Assembly: GCF_009789195.1 (NCBI RefSeq)
Contig: NZ_WSTC01000001.1
Coordinates: 248,001 to 312,000, forward strand
DNA length: 64,000 nt
Origin: Paenibacillus sp. MMS18-CY102
GTDB taxonomy: Bacteria > Bacillota > Bacilli > Paenibacillales > Paenibacillaceae
Reading direction: 5' to 3'
The notes beneath the pieces were generated by a model, which was given only the letters and a program-made list of their open reading frames with translations, did not search any database and was not told where the DNA came from. Position numbers and translations under genes: made by a program. Shown one piece after another: positions 33,871 through 42,163 of the stretch (position 1 is the stretch's first letter; each line of letters opens with the position of its first letter).

Positions 33871-35753
33871 CGCTTCTCCCCCCCAGCGTCTCTCTCTACT
33901 AACACAACCGACATAACCGAAGCCTGGCCTTTCTTCACCGCTTTGAACGGAGCGAATCGCCAAGTTTTGACCAAGTCGGAGTTTGTTATGATCATCGGTG
34001 TCGCAAGCGATTTGCTTGCCTTCCGTATCCGATTCAAATCAAATCGAATAAGGAGTTGGCCAGGCGTAACCGCTTCCCCCTCGCTGACAACCGCTTGAAA
34101 ATATCCTTGATCCGTTAGCTTAGACGTATCGATGCCAATATGCAGCAATACATCGATACCTTCTTCGGTACGTATGCCGATGGCATGCATTGTCGGATAA
34201 ATTAGAACGACATTGCCTTTAACTGGCGATACAAGCTCGCCTTTATCCGGCATAAATGCAACACCTTGGCCGACTAGCTTGCCAGCAAAAATTGGGTCTG
34301 GCACTTCTTCCAGCGGAATCATCCGGCCCTGCACAGGTGAACAGAACAGCAGCTGTGTTTGGTCATTGCGGATAACCTTGTTCATCTCTTCGCGAATGAG
34401 CTCAGAGAATGTCCCGAAGACGACCTGCACATGCCCACCGCCGAGCCGGATGACCCCTGCCGCACCAAGATTCCGAAGTGAATTAATATCGAGGAGCTTC
34501 TCATTGGCAACCTTCAAACGAAGGCGCGTAATGCAAGCTTCCATTTGTACGATATTTTCTTTGCCGCCGATCGCTTCTAAGATCAATGGCGCACGGTAAG
34601 GAATATCACCCGCCCACTCGTCCAGCTGCGAACCTTCCTCACGGCCAGGTGTCGGAATGCGGAACCTACGAATCGCCCATCGGAACAACACATAATAAAT
34701 AATCCCGAATACAAGGCCAATCGGTATGATGAGCAGTCCCCTTGTGGCAAGATGCTCGTTCAAAATGTAATCGATCGCGCCAGCGGAGAACGAAAAGCCA
34801 TGCCGAATGCCTAGTTCATAAGTAACCCACATCATTACGCCCGACAACAAAGCATGAACGACGAACAAATAAGGTGCAACGAAAAGAAAAGCAAACTCTA
34901 CCGGCTCCGTAACGCCTGTAAGGAATGATGCAAGCGCGGCAGTCAAAAATGTTTTACGAATTTTAGGCTTTAAATCCTCGCGCGCTTCTTGGATAATTGC
35001 AAACGCGATAGCCGGCAGTGCGAACATCATCGTCGGATACAAGCCTGCCATATAAGCCCCTGCAGTCGGGTCACCAGCAAAAAAACGAGGCAGATCGCCA
35101 TATGCGACAGTTCCATCCGGTTCCATGAACCCACCGACTTGGAACCAAAACACATGATTCAATAGATGATGCAAACCGAACACAACGAGTATCCGATGAA
35201 TAAATCCGTACAAAAACACGCCAAATCCGCCCGCTGAGCTGACAATTTCCCCTAAGCGAAACAGCCCGTTCTGGATATGGGGCGCCGCCCCTACCATCAT
35301 AGCGGAGAAAATAACGGCAAATACACTGACAAATAAAGGAACGAAACGCGGTCCGCCAAAAAACTGGATATATTCTGGCAGCTTTATATTTTTGAAACGC
35401 TCGTAGCTCAGGCCAGACACCAATCCTATTATGGCGCCTATGAATACGGTAGGCTGAATGTCTGGATTGCCCGCCTGCGTAATCCCTACATAGATAAACA
35501 TGCCTGCTAATGCTGCCAGTCCGGCCGACCCGGCATTGCCAGACATGCCGACAGCTACGCCAAGCGCAAACACATAGGGCAAAAAGGCGAAGATCGCATG
35601 GCCCGCCAAAGCTAAATATTGCGCCATATCCCCTAAACCGAGCTTATCCCATGGCAGTGTGCTCAAGCTAAGAAATATTGATGCTGCGGGCAAAGCGATC
35701 ATGGGCAGCATAACCGATCTACCTAGCTGTTGCATCCTACCGAGCACATTCAA
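33867..35753 (-). CDS. PTS glucose/N-acetylglucosamine-type EIICBA
   Basis: A 628-residue three-domain sugar permease. EIIC (about 1-365) has around ten membrane segments and GLHHLLNHVFWFQVGGF and TGVTEPVEFAFLFVAP, typical of the glucose/GlcNAc superfamily. EIIB (about 385-460) carries the phosphocysteine in MEACITRLRLKV. EIIA (about 475-620) has the phosphohistidine in VLLHIGIDT, preceded by YPTMHAIGIRTEEG. Start is TTG 35753 after GGGGAGG. It ends in a four-base overlap with ptsI. Glucose and N-acetylglucosamine are both plausible; GLHHLLN in EIIC slightly favours GlcNAc, but I cannot decide. Confidence 0.9.
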   Translation of the reverse strand: MNVLGRMQQLGRSVMLPMIALPAASIFLSLSTLPWDKLGLGDMAQYLALAGHAIFAFLPYVFALGVAVGMSGNAGSAGLAALAGMFIYVGITQAGNPDIQPTVFIGAIIGLVSGLSYERFKNIKLPEYIQFFGGPRFVPLFVSVFAVIFSAMMVGAAPHIQNGLFRLGEIVSSAGGFGVFLYGFIHRILVVFGLHHLLNHVFWFQVGGFMEPDGTVAYGDLPRFFAGDPTAGAYMAGLYPTMMFALPAIAFAIIQEAREDLKPKIRKTFLTAALASFLTGVTEPVEFAFLFVAPYLFVVHALLSGVMMWVTYELGIRHGFSFSAGAIDYILNEHLATRGLLIIPIGLVFGIIYYVLFRWAIRRFRIPTPGREEGSQLDEWAGDIPYRAPLILEAIGGKENIVQMEACITRLRLKVANEKLLDINSLRNLGAAGVIRLGGGHVQVVFGTFSELIREEMNKVIRNDQTQLLFCSPVQGRMIPLEEVPDPIFAGKLVGQGVAFMPDKGELVSPVKGNVVLIYPTMHAIGIRTEEGIDVLLHIGIDTSKLTDQGYFQAVVSEGEAVTPGQLLIRFDLNRIRKASKSLATPMIITNSDLVKTWRFAPFKAVKKGQASVMSVVLVERDAGGEKR

Positions 35754-35780
35754 TTGCTATATCCTCCCCTCAATAACTAG

Positions 35781-35813
35781 TACGATCGTATGCGCTAATA
35801 TGTATGTTGTCAG
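35781..35813 (-). promoter_or_regulatory. Promoter of the PTS operon with palindrome over -10
   Basis: On the minus strand CTGACA (35813-35808), a 17-bp spacer and TACGAT (35790-35785) form a plausible promoter. The -10 lies in the 10-bp palindrome TACGATCGTA (35781-35790), a possible operator. Confidence 0.5.
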
Positions 35814-35836
35814 AAAATTTAATGGGTACGCAATAG

Positions 35837-35880
35837 GAGGGCTGCCTCTGATCGCTTGATCAGAAACAGCCCTGCTCCTA
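35837..35880 (-). terminator. Hairpin between Q/Y-rich gene and PTS operon
   Basis: On the minus strand AGGGCTG and CAGCCCT plus inner CTGATC/GATCAG form a strong hairpin after the Q/Y-rich gene stop. There is no T-run behind it, so termination may be weak. Confidence 0.5.
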
Positions 35881-35894
35881 ATATTGCTTCATAA

Positions 35895-36506
35895 TTAGCG
35901 CTGATTGGATTCCCATCCGCCGAAATGCTGGATGACGGGACCAGCTTCCGCATAAGCATTCGTCGCTTGATAGACGGGATGCTGATGGGTTGCTGATGTT
36001 GTCGCGTGCGCCCCATAGAAGGACGGCTGGTAAGTCGATTGGGCAGCATGCTGTTGTTGATACGCATACTGCTGTGGCTGATGCTGTTGGAACGCTTGAT
36101 TCACAGGGCCATAGGAATCAGGTCCTGCTTGATAACCGTACCGGGATATGACCGGTCCAGCTGTGTAAGATTGGTTAGAAGACGCTTGTTGGTTATACGT
36201 GTGAACAGGTGCGTAGTTATGCTGTTGCGTCGACTGTTGCAAGTCGGGACCTGCTTGCCATCCTACACGAGAAATAACAGGCCCAAGCGATTGCGACGCT
36301 GGCGTGTAGTTCTGATAGCTGTTATGCGTTTGAGATGCATAAGGCTGATGGCTAGAGGCTTGATAGCCTCCCGGAAGGACGCCTGGCTGCCCAAAGCTTG
36401 GTTGGCTAAGTTGGCCTTGATAATGCGACTGCACATAACCGCCTGCATGATAAGGCTGCTGTGCGTTCTGCGAATACGCCGTTCCCTGCTGGTTCCCTTG
36501 ATACAT
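35895..36506 (-). CDS. Low-complexity Q/Y/H-rich protein with GPVI repeats
   Basis: A 203-residue protein rich in Gln, Tyr, Ser, His and Ala, with almost no hydrophobic core and very few charged residues. Three copies of a short motif stand out: GPVISRVGWQAGPD (about 75-88), GPVISRYGYQAGPD (about 117-130) and GPVIQHFGGWES at the C-terminus. The spacers are rich in QQ, HQP and YQ. No signal peptide or membrane segment is present. The composition recalls spore coat or prion-like self-assembling proteins; I do not recognise the family. It is a single gene upstream of the PTS operon. Confidence 0.72.
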   Translation of the reverse strand: MYQGNQQGTAYSQNAQQPYHAGGYVQSHYQGQLSQPSFGQPGVLPGGYQASSHQPYASQTHNSYQNYTPASQSLGPVISRVGWQAGPDLQQSTQQHNYAPVHTYNQQASSNQSYTAGPVISRYGYQAGPDSYGPVNQAFQQHQPQQYAYQQQHAAQSTYQPSFYGAHATTSATHQHPVYQATNAYAEAGPVIQHFGGWESNQR

Positions 36507-36630
36507 TCGATGTCGTCCTCCTCGGATTCATACCATAATTCGGTTCCCGGCAAGTTCATGAACGAAAGCCCATGAACGCGATCGGAAACCTCACTTATTG
36601 TTGGAAACGACCTCGCTTTTTATCCCAGCA

Positions 36631-37062
36631 TTATTTGGATTTGCCCCCTGGCAGCAAAATGGAATCCTCCACTTTAATGCAGCGGTCCATAATAACGGTA
36701 ACGCCGCCCGCTTCAGCGATGGAAGCCGCTTCTTCATTAGCAATGCCAAGCTGCAACCATAATACTTTCGCTTTGATCGCAACAGCTTCTTCCGCTACAG
36801 GAGGCGTATGCTCACTTCGGCGAAACACATTTACAATATCAACAGGTTCAGGGATGTCAGCTAACGACGGATAACATTTCTCTCCAAGAATCGATTCTGC
36901 ATTCGGATTAACCGGGATAATGCGATAACCTTTAGCCTGCATCGCCTCGGATACCATGTACGATGTCCGATCCGGCTTATCCGATAGCCCTACAACCGCA
37001 ATGGTGTTCGACTGCTCAAGAATGGAACGAATTTCGTCGCGTGATGGATGCGAATATGCCAT
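36631..37062 (-). CDS. CoA-binding (YccU-type) Rossmann-fold protein
   Basis: A protein of 143 residues from ATG 37062, with GGGAGGTC upstream; the frame extends eight codons earlier. It is the stand-alone CoA-binding domain related to the N-terminus of succinyl-CoA synthetase alpha: NTIAVVGLSDKPDRTSYMVSEAMQAKGYRIIPVNPN, then GEKCYPSLADIPEPVDIVNVFRR and KVLWLQLGIANEEAA, ending with VIMDRCIKVE. It likely binds CoA or a nucleotide; no reaction is known. It lies downstream of aroA on the same strand. Confidence 0.9.
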   Translation of the reverse strand: MAYSHPSRDEIRSILEQSNTIAVVGLSDKPDRTSYMVSEAMQAKGYRIIPVNPNAESILGEKCYPSLADIPEPVDIVNVFRRSEHTPPVAEEAVAIKAKVLWLQLGIANEEAASIAEAGGVTVIMDRCIKVEDSILLPGGKSK

Positions 37063-37093
37063 CAATATGACCTCCCTGTATTTCAAAAAATAG

Positions 37094-37118
37094 ACTGGCC
37101 GCCCTTAAGAGGGCGGCA
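37094..37118 (-). terminator. Hairpin after aroA
   Basis: On the minus strand GCCGCCC and GGGCGGC pair around TCTTAA, followed after eight bases by TTTTTT. Confidence 0.7.
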
Positions 37119-37123
37119 CAGTA

Positions 37124-38416
37124 TTATTCAACCCATTCGACTTGCGCGCCAAGTGCCTTGAGGTGATCAAAGTAAATTGGGTACGATTTGGCTACATGAT
37201 GCGCGTCGCGAATGCGAATTGGCTGCTTCGAGCGCAAGCCTACAACTGTCAGCGCCATAATAACGCGATGATCGTAATGCGCATCGATTTCTACACCGCC
37301 TTCAACACCCTCCGGACGGCCATGAACGATGATTTCACTTTGGCGCTCTTCCACGTTCGCCCCTGCTTTGCGCAGCTCGTTCAGATAGTCCGTGATTCGG
37401 TCGCATTCTTTATAACGCAGGTTCTCAACATTGTAGAAACGGGAAGTTCCTTCTGCAAATACAGCTGCTGCCACCATTGCAAGTACAGCATCCGTAGCCA
37501 CGTCGCCGTCGAATTCAAGCGCTTTGAGCTTGCCGTTGCCTTGAACGCGCACAACAGCATTATCGTGCGTCAATGGCACATTCATCATGCGGAGCACATC
37601 GACAATCGCGCGTTCGCCTTGCTTGCTCTTCTCTTCCAATCCGCGAAGCGTCACATCAGACTGAGTAACTGCCGCCGCTGCGAGAACAGCCGCCGAACCA
37701 GGATAGTCGCCTTGCACGCGGTACGTTTTGGCTTCGTACTTCTGGCGGCCTGGAATGCGGTAGTGCATCAGGTCTTCGCTCGCATGAATGACGATGCCGG
37801 CTTGCTCGATAACTTCCAGCGTCTGTCCGATAACGATCTTGGACTTCAGGTCATGAAGCACTTCAATTTCGCTATCTTCTTCTAGCATAGGCGTCAAGAA
37901 GAGCAATGCGCTGAGGAACTGCGAGCTGATGTTGCCAGATACGGTGATTTTGCCGCCTTTCAATTGGCCGCCGCGAATCGTAATTGGCAATTTGCCTTCG
38001 TTATGGTCAATGGATGCACCCAGTTGCTCAAGCGATACAATTAAGTCATCATGCGGGCGTTTGCCAAGCGAATCTGGGTACGTATTAACGAATGTAATTT
38101 CGGGGCTTAGGGAAGCAATTGCCATCAGGAACCGGAGAACTGCCCCCGCATTGCCTACATTCAACTCTTTCACGTCGCTAGGGCGATTGCCGAAGCCTGT
38201 GATCGTAATTTTCTCTTCATCTTCCTCAACAACAGCGCCCAAATCACGAATACAACGGCGCATAGCATCACTGTCTTCGCTATGTGCAGGATAGTAAATC
38301 GTGCTCGTTCCTTCTGCCAGTGCAGCTACAAGCAGGTAGCGAGTCGTATAGTTTTTGGAAGAAAGCGCTTGAATATCGCCTTGCAGCCTTGGTGTAGGCG
38401 TTACGATAACGTCCAT
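37124..38416 (-). CDS. aroA: 3-phosphoshikimate 1-carboxyvinyltransferase (EPSP synthase), divergent
   Basis: A protein of 430 residues from ATG 38416 (AGGGGAC upstream; a TTG two codons earlier is possible). It joins PEP to shikimate-3-phosphate in the shikimate pathway. Conserved parts: NISSQFLSALLFL (phosphate site), RYKECDRITDYLNELRKAGA, YDHRVIMAL and KSYPIYFDHLKALGA. Two sites are unusual. The normal PGDKSISHR is replaced by LSSKNYTTR, keeping Lys and Arg. The PEP-loop GNAGTAMRPL reads GNAGAVLRFL, so the residues equal to E. coli Thr97 and Pro101 are Ala and Phe. It is followed by a terminator and preceded by aroK. Confidence 0.9.
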   Translation of the reverse strand: MDVIVTPTPRLQGDIQALSSKNYTTRYLLVAALAEGTSTIYYPAHSEDSDAMRRCIRDLGAVVEEDEEKITITGFGNRPSDVKELNVGNAGAVLRFLMAIASLSPEITFVNTYPDSLGKRPHDDLIVSLEQLGASIDHNEGKLPITIRGGQLKGGKITVSGNISSQFLSALLFLTPMLEEDSEIEVLHDLKSKIVIGQTLEVIEQAGIVIHASEDLMHYRIPGRQKYEAKTYRVQGDYPGSAAVLAAAAVTQSDVTLRGLEEKSKQGERAIVDVLRMMNVPLTHDNAVVRVQGNGKLKALEFDGDVATDAVLAMVAAAVFAEGTSRFYNVENLRYKECDRITDYLNELRKAGANVEERQSEIIVHGRPEGVEGGVEIDAHYDHRVIMALTVVGLRSKQPIRIRDAHHVAKSYPIYFDHLKALGAQVEWVE

Positions 38417-38437
38417 GTTCAATTAGTCCCCTTTATG

Positions 38438-38998
38438 TTAAATGTGTAATTGATATCGCTGTTCCAATATAATCTTGCATACCGCATCAGGCGTTAATCC
38501 TGTCGTATCAATAATTAGCGGTGCAAAATCATAAGCAGTCCGCCGCTCATCCAGCAATCTGCGTACGTTCGCTGCTGTGTCCCCTTGCAATAAAGGCCGT
38601 GATGTATCGCTGGAAACCCGCTCCACGATATGCGATTCGTCTGCCTTAAGCGCGACGACAAGCGATTGTGACAGCATAGCGCTTCGATTCTCTTCGCGAA
38701 GTACCGCGCCCCCTCCTGTCGCAATGACCGCCGGCGTGCCTGCCTGCAAGATTGCACACAGCGTCTCCGACTCTATATTGCGAAAATGGGCCTCGCCGCC
38801 TTCTGCGAACAAATCCTTGATCGCTTTGCCTGTAACACGAACGATTTCTTCATCTGAATCGATTCGACGCCAACCCAATTGCTCGGCTAGCAGACGGGAA
38901 ACCGTCGATTTGCCCGTACCCATAAATCCGACTAGAACAATTTTATCGGCCATTCCCGTATTCGAAGCGACTACATGAGGATTGTTTGGTTCGCTCAT
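38438..38998 (-). CDS. aroK: Shikimate kinase
   Basis: A 186-residue kinase phosphorylating shikimate, the step before EPSP synthase. Seen: Walker A GFMGTGKST, RIDSDEEIVRVTGKAI with the shikimate-binding Asp, EGGEAHFRNIE with the Arg-Glu shikimate contact, the glycine-rich ATGGGAVLREENR, and a lid with TSRPLL. GAGGAGGGG precedes the ATG. It lies 21 bases upstream of aroA, so the two consecutive pathway steps share a transcript. The N-terminal 16 residues before MADKIVLVG are an extension beyond the core fold; a later ATG (residue 16) is possible. Confidence 0.94.
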   Translation of the reverse strand: MSEPNNPHVVASNTGMADKIVLVGFMGTGKSTVSRLLAEQLGWRRIDSDEEIVRVTGKAIKDLFAEGGEAHFRNIESETLCAILQAGTPAVIATGGGAVLREENRSAMLSQSLVVALKADESHIVERVSSDTSRPLLQGDTAANVRRLLDERRTAYDFAPLIIDTTGLTPDAVCKIILEQRYQLHI

Positions 38999-39120
38999 TA
39001 TTAGCCCCTCCTCTATACATACCGACTTATCATACCATTTTTTCCGGACAAACTGGTATAAAAATCTTAATTTTGCCGTAAGGATGGAAGTAGGAAATAA
39101 CCACTAAGGAGAATTGGCCT

Positions 39121-39420
39121 ATGCATGATCTGACACGCCCGCTGCCTCAAGACAACCTGGCTTCCAAACGATTAAACCGGCTGCTTGACCATTCTTATCC
39201 GCTCTGCCGGGAAGATGTCATCTGGGTGCTTGAATATATTAAAAAGAAGTTGGCTGACGCAGACCCCAAATTAATGGATCTATCGCAGCCGCATCTTGTT
39301 AAAGCATTTCACTCTTTTGCAGAAGCATCCATGAGCTTAATTCAACGCAAACATGGCGACCATGAGGTTGATCGCTTGCGCCGATGGTTGACAGACGCAG
39401 TAGAAGGGTTGTCCTCCTAG
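39121..39420 (+). CDS. Hypothetical protein
   Basis: A 99-residue soluble, mostly helical protein, beginning MHDLTRPLPQDNLASKRLNRLLDHSYPLCREDVIWVLEYIKKKL. AAGGAG stands about 9 bases before the ATG, and a terminator stem begins within the last codons, so it is likely a real monocistronic gene. No cofactor motif, signal or membrane segment is visible and I do not recognise the family. Confidence 0.65.
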   Translation: MHDLTRPLPQDNLASKRLNRLLDHSYPLCREDVIWVLEYIKKKLADADPKLMDLSQPHLVKAFHSFAEASMSLIQRKHGDHEVDRLRRWLTDAVEGLSS

Positions 39421-39445
39421 CTCTCGCTAGGGGACAACCCTTCTT
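39402..39445. terminator. Bidirectional terminator overlapping a stop codon
   Basis: GAAGGGTTGTCC plus CTAG (39403-39420) pairs with CTAG plus GGGACAACCCTTC (39427-39443). The left arm covers the final codons of the hypothetical gene; the convergent gnd ends 15 bases further on. Confidence 0.8.
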
Positions 39446-39458
39446 CATGTTGACCGAA

Positions 39459-40871
39459 TTAGTTACCCATCCAGTTGTGGTGGAACGAACCTTCTTTGTC
39501 CAGGCGTTTGAACGTATGGGCACCGAAGTAGTCACGTTGCGCTTGCAACAGGTTAGCTGGCAGGCGCTCTGTACGGTAGCTATCGAAGTATGCGATTGCG
39601 CTAGCGAACGAAGGCACTGGAATGCCTTGTGCAACAGCTGTGCCAACCACTTCACGCCAAGCGCCTTGGTACGACTCGACGATTTCTTGGAAGTAAGGGT
39701 CAAGCAGCAGGTTGCTCAGGTTCGGGTCGCGATCGTAAGCGTCCTTGATGTTTTGCAGGAAGCGTGCACGGATAATGCAGCCGCCGCGGAAGATCATTGC
39801 GATGTCGCCGTAACGCAGGTCCCAGCCATACTCGTCGGATGCTGCGCGCATTTGTGCGAAGCCTTGTGCATACGAGCAAATTTTGCTCGCGAACAGCGCT
39901 TTGCGAACCGCTTCGATGAATGCTGCTTTGTCGCCTTGGAATGGAGCCGATTTCGGTCCTTTCAGCAGCTTGCTTGCTGCTACGCGCTCTTCTTTCATTG
40001 CCGACAAGAAGCGAGCGAATACGGATTCCGTGATGATCGACAGCGGAACGCCCAGGTCGAGCGAGCTTTGGCTCGTCCATTTGCCTGTGCCTTTTTGTCC
40101 AGCCGAGTCCAAGATCACGTCAACCATTGGTTTGCCCGTTTCTGGATCGTATTTGGAGAAGATATCAGCAGTGATCTCGATCAGGTAGCTGTCGAGTTCG
40201 CCTTTGTTCCACTCTGTGAAGATCTCATGCAGTTCTTTAGCGTCAAGGCCAAGAACGGATTGCAGCAGGTTGTAAGCTTCGCAGATCAGCTGCATGTCGC
40301 CATACTCAATGCCGTTGTGCACCATTTTGACGTAGTGGCCAGCACCGTCTGGACCGATATACGTGCAGCATGCATCGCCGTTAACTTTAGCCGAGATAGC
40401 CGTCAGGATTGGCTCAACCAGCTTGTAAGCAGACTCTTGTCCACCTGGCATGATGGAAGGGCCTTTCAATGCGCCTTCTTCGCCACCGGATACGCCAGTG
40501 CCGATGAAGCGGAAGCCTTGCTCCTCAAGCGCTTTGCTGCGGCGAACGGTGTCAGGGAAGTATGCGTTGCCGCCGTCGATAATAATATCGCCTTCCGACA
40601 AATGCGGAACGAGCGAGTCGATTGTTGCGTCAGTACCTGCACCAGCTTGTACCATGATCAAAATTTTGCGCGGCACTTCGAGGGAAGCGACGAATTCTTC
40701 AATCGTGTACGTAGGAACGAGGTTTTTGCCCGCTGCTTCTTGGATAAGATCATCCGTTTTCTCGCGTGAGCGGTTGAATACCGATACCGTGAAGCCTCTG
40801 CTTTCAATGTTGAGAGCCAAGTTTTTACCCATTACAGCAAGGCCGATTACGCCGATCTGTTGTTTAGACAT
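39459..40871 (-). CDS. gnd: 6-phosphogluconate dehydrogenase, decarboxylating
   Basis: A protein of 470 residues from ATG 40871; the open frame runs 42 codons further but those lie in the 5' region and lack the fold. It oxidises 6-phosphogluconate to ribulose-5-phosphate and CO2, making NADPH. Motifs: [21 protein letters not shown] (dinucleotide fold), [10 protein letters not shown] with Arg for the NADP phosphate, [41 protein letters not shown] with the catalytic Lys, and [10 protein letters not shown]. The length and dimer C-tail ([13 protein letters not shown]) are standard for the NADP-dependent GndA type. Confidence 0.96.
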   Translation of the reverse strand: MSKQQIGVIGLAVMGKNLALNIESRGFTVSVFNRSREKTDDLIQEAAGKNLVPTYTIEEFVASLEVPRKILIMVQAGAGTDATIDSLVPHLSEGDIIIDGGNAYFPDTVRRSKALEEQGFRFIGTGVSGGEEGALKGPSIMPGGQESAYKLVEPILTAISAKVNGDACCTYIGPDGAGHYVKMVHNGIEYGDMQLICEAYNLLQSVLGLDAKELHEIFTEWNKGELDSYLIEITADIFSKYDPETGKPMVDVILDSAGQKGTGKWTSQSSLDLGVPLSIITESVFARFLSAMKEERVAASKLLKGPKSAPFQGDKAAFIEAVRKALFASKICSYAQGFAQMRAASDEYGWDLRYGDIAMIFRGGCIIRARFLQNIKDAYDRDPNLSNLLLDPYFQEIVESYQGAWREVVGTAVAQGIPVPSFASAIAYFDSYRTERLPANLLQAQRDYFGAHTFKRLDKEGSFHHNWMGN

Positions 40872-41025
40872 TCGTTTCTTCCATCCCTTTTCTCTGGTAG
40901 TTTGTTCGCAATAATTATTATTGTACTCTTTTTGGCAACGGAAGAAAACTGCCGTGAAGGAAAAAACCGCCACAGTTTCATCACAATTTCTAATCATACC
41001 CGTAAAGGTTTTTTATAATGGCAGC

Positions 41026-41070
41026 CAAAAGAGCGGGATTCATCCCCAATCGGTGACGAATCCCGCTCCT
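41026..41070 (-). terminator. Intrinsic terminator after hypothetical gene 41117-41713
   Basis: GAGCGGGATTC (41031-41041) pairs with GAATCCCGCTC (41058-41068); on the minus strand it is followed by TTTTGG. Confidence 0.75.
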
Positions 41071-41116
41071 GTTAGCCGCTGTTTGGCGGCAATGTATACA
41101 TTATCGATCAGCGTCT

Positions 41117-41713
41117 TTAAAGCTCAAGCTGCAACATTTCGGAACGAAGCCCTAATAGTTTTTCCTTAGAACCTGCAATTGTCTCCTCATCATTGTTCGT
41201 TAACGCCTCGTAAAGCACCGACAATTCGTAGTCAAGCTCGTAACGCAGCACTGCAGCCCGTTCCTCTGCCCTCTTCGATTGGAACGCCTGAATCATTTCT
41301 TCAATCGTTACAAAAGGTTTTTTCTGATAAATAATCCGATGTTCCATGCCGGACACCTCCACTAATCGTATAATTTCACCGAACATAATATTCTCGATGA
41401 CAATTTGGCGGTCTTTTATCCGCTTAACAACTGCATGGCCCCGTGTGTCATTAATCAGCTTTTCAATCAGTTCAGACAGCTTCTCGTCTTTAATCAAGTA
41501 ATCGCCAACAATTTTGTAACGCTGCTTGATTCGCTGGAAGCGAAGCTTAACAAGCTTGCGCCCGGTGCGGATCGAGATTAGGAATTGATATTCTGTTTCG
41601 CTCCAATACAAAGAGTAGCCTTCTTGGATAAGGTCCCGAATGAGATTCTGGATTTGCCGGCGGTCGAATCGCAGCTCCAAATTGCAATACTCTACCTCGT
41701 GGCTCTTGTTCAC
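41117..41713 (-). CDS. Hypothetical protein
   Basis: A protein of 198 residues if started at GTG 41713, which has AGGGAGGGA 6 bases upstream; earlier codons in frame lack a site. It is strongly charged, rich in Arg, Lys, Glu and Ile, without membrane segments. The N-terminal half alternates strands and helices (CNLELRFDRRQIQNLIRDL, EYQFLISIRTGRKLVKLRF); the C-terminal half is a long probable helix or coiled coil (AEERAAVLRYELDYELSVLYEAL, EKLLGLRSEMLQLEL). I do not recognise the family. It has its own terminator. Confidence 0.7.
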   Translation of the reverse strand: MNKSHEVEYCNLELRFDRRQIQNLIRDLIQEGYSLYWSETEYQFLISIRTGRKLVKLRFQRIKQRYKIVGDYLIKDEKLSELIEKLINDTRGHAVVKRIKDRQIVIENIMFGEIIRLVEVSGMEHRIIYQKKPFVTIEEMIQAFQSKRAEERAAVLRYELDYELSVLYEALTNNDEETIAGSKEKLLGLRSEMLQLEL

Positions 41714-41827
41714 GGCAATCCCTCCCTTGCAGCGATAATAGCGATTCTTTTTGTGAAACGACGAAATGTTCTGACAATTAGTTCTTGTATCTAGTTTATA
41801 CTTCATCTTATGATCTGGCAACTTGGA

Positions 41828-41938
41828 TTATTGACTATTTTTGAACGCAAGTGCGCCCGATTTGTCTCGGCCGTAGACGGATCGGCCGCCCTGCGCCAGC
41901 TGCGATAGCTTCATGCTGAAGTAGAGGGGTATTGTCAT
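41828..41938 (-). CDS. Possible small protein (36 residues)
   Basis: In the 450-bp gap 41714-42163, a minus-strand frame starts with ATG at 41938 behind AGGGGGCG and encodes MTIPLYFSMKLSQLAQGGRS plus 16 further residues, ending with TAA at 41828. It has mixed hydrophobic and basic character. Only the ribosome site supports it, and it could be chance or a gene remnant. The rest of the gap (41939-42103) holds nothing I can identify. Confidence 0.3.
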   Translation of the reverse strand: MTIPLYFSMKLSQLAQGGRSVYGRDKSGALAFKNSQ

Positions 41939-42103
41939 CCTATTCACGCCCCCTATGCCATTATCCATCTTCTCTCAAAAAAGTTCTTGCTCTGCGCGTC
42001 CGCCGTTGCTGCCAGCATGAAAAAGGCGGTGTTCCCACTGCCACGAATACTGGAGGCACCCCCTTTCACTGCGCTGCAACGGTTGTTTTTTCTGTACATA
42101 TAT

Positions 42104-42152
42104 AAAAAGGCCGTCCCAAAAGCCTTTGGTGAACGGCTTTTGGGACGGCCCT
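42104..42152 (-). terminator. Strong terminator after the thiamine operon
   Basis: A 17-base arm (42108-42124) pairs almost perfectly with 42135-42151, and on the minus strand TTTTTATAT follows. Confidence 0.9.
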
Positions 42153-42163
42153 TTGAAACATGG

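Noticed and set aside
35754-35894. RAT/LicT-type antiterminator in front of the PTS gene
   Set aside because: I find no RAT-like sequence overlapping a terminator; the hairpin there lies before the likely promoter and belongs to the upstream gene.
37142-37885. Plus-strand open frame of 247 codons opposite aroA
   Set aside because: Antisense shadow of a conserved gene, no ribosome site.
39384-40769. Long plus-strand open frame (461 codons) opposite gnd
   Set aside because: It mirrors the highly conserved gnd gene on the other strand, has no ribosome site, and its translation is rich in Cys, Phe and Val with no known motif; it is a shadow of biased codon use.
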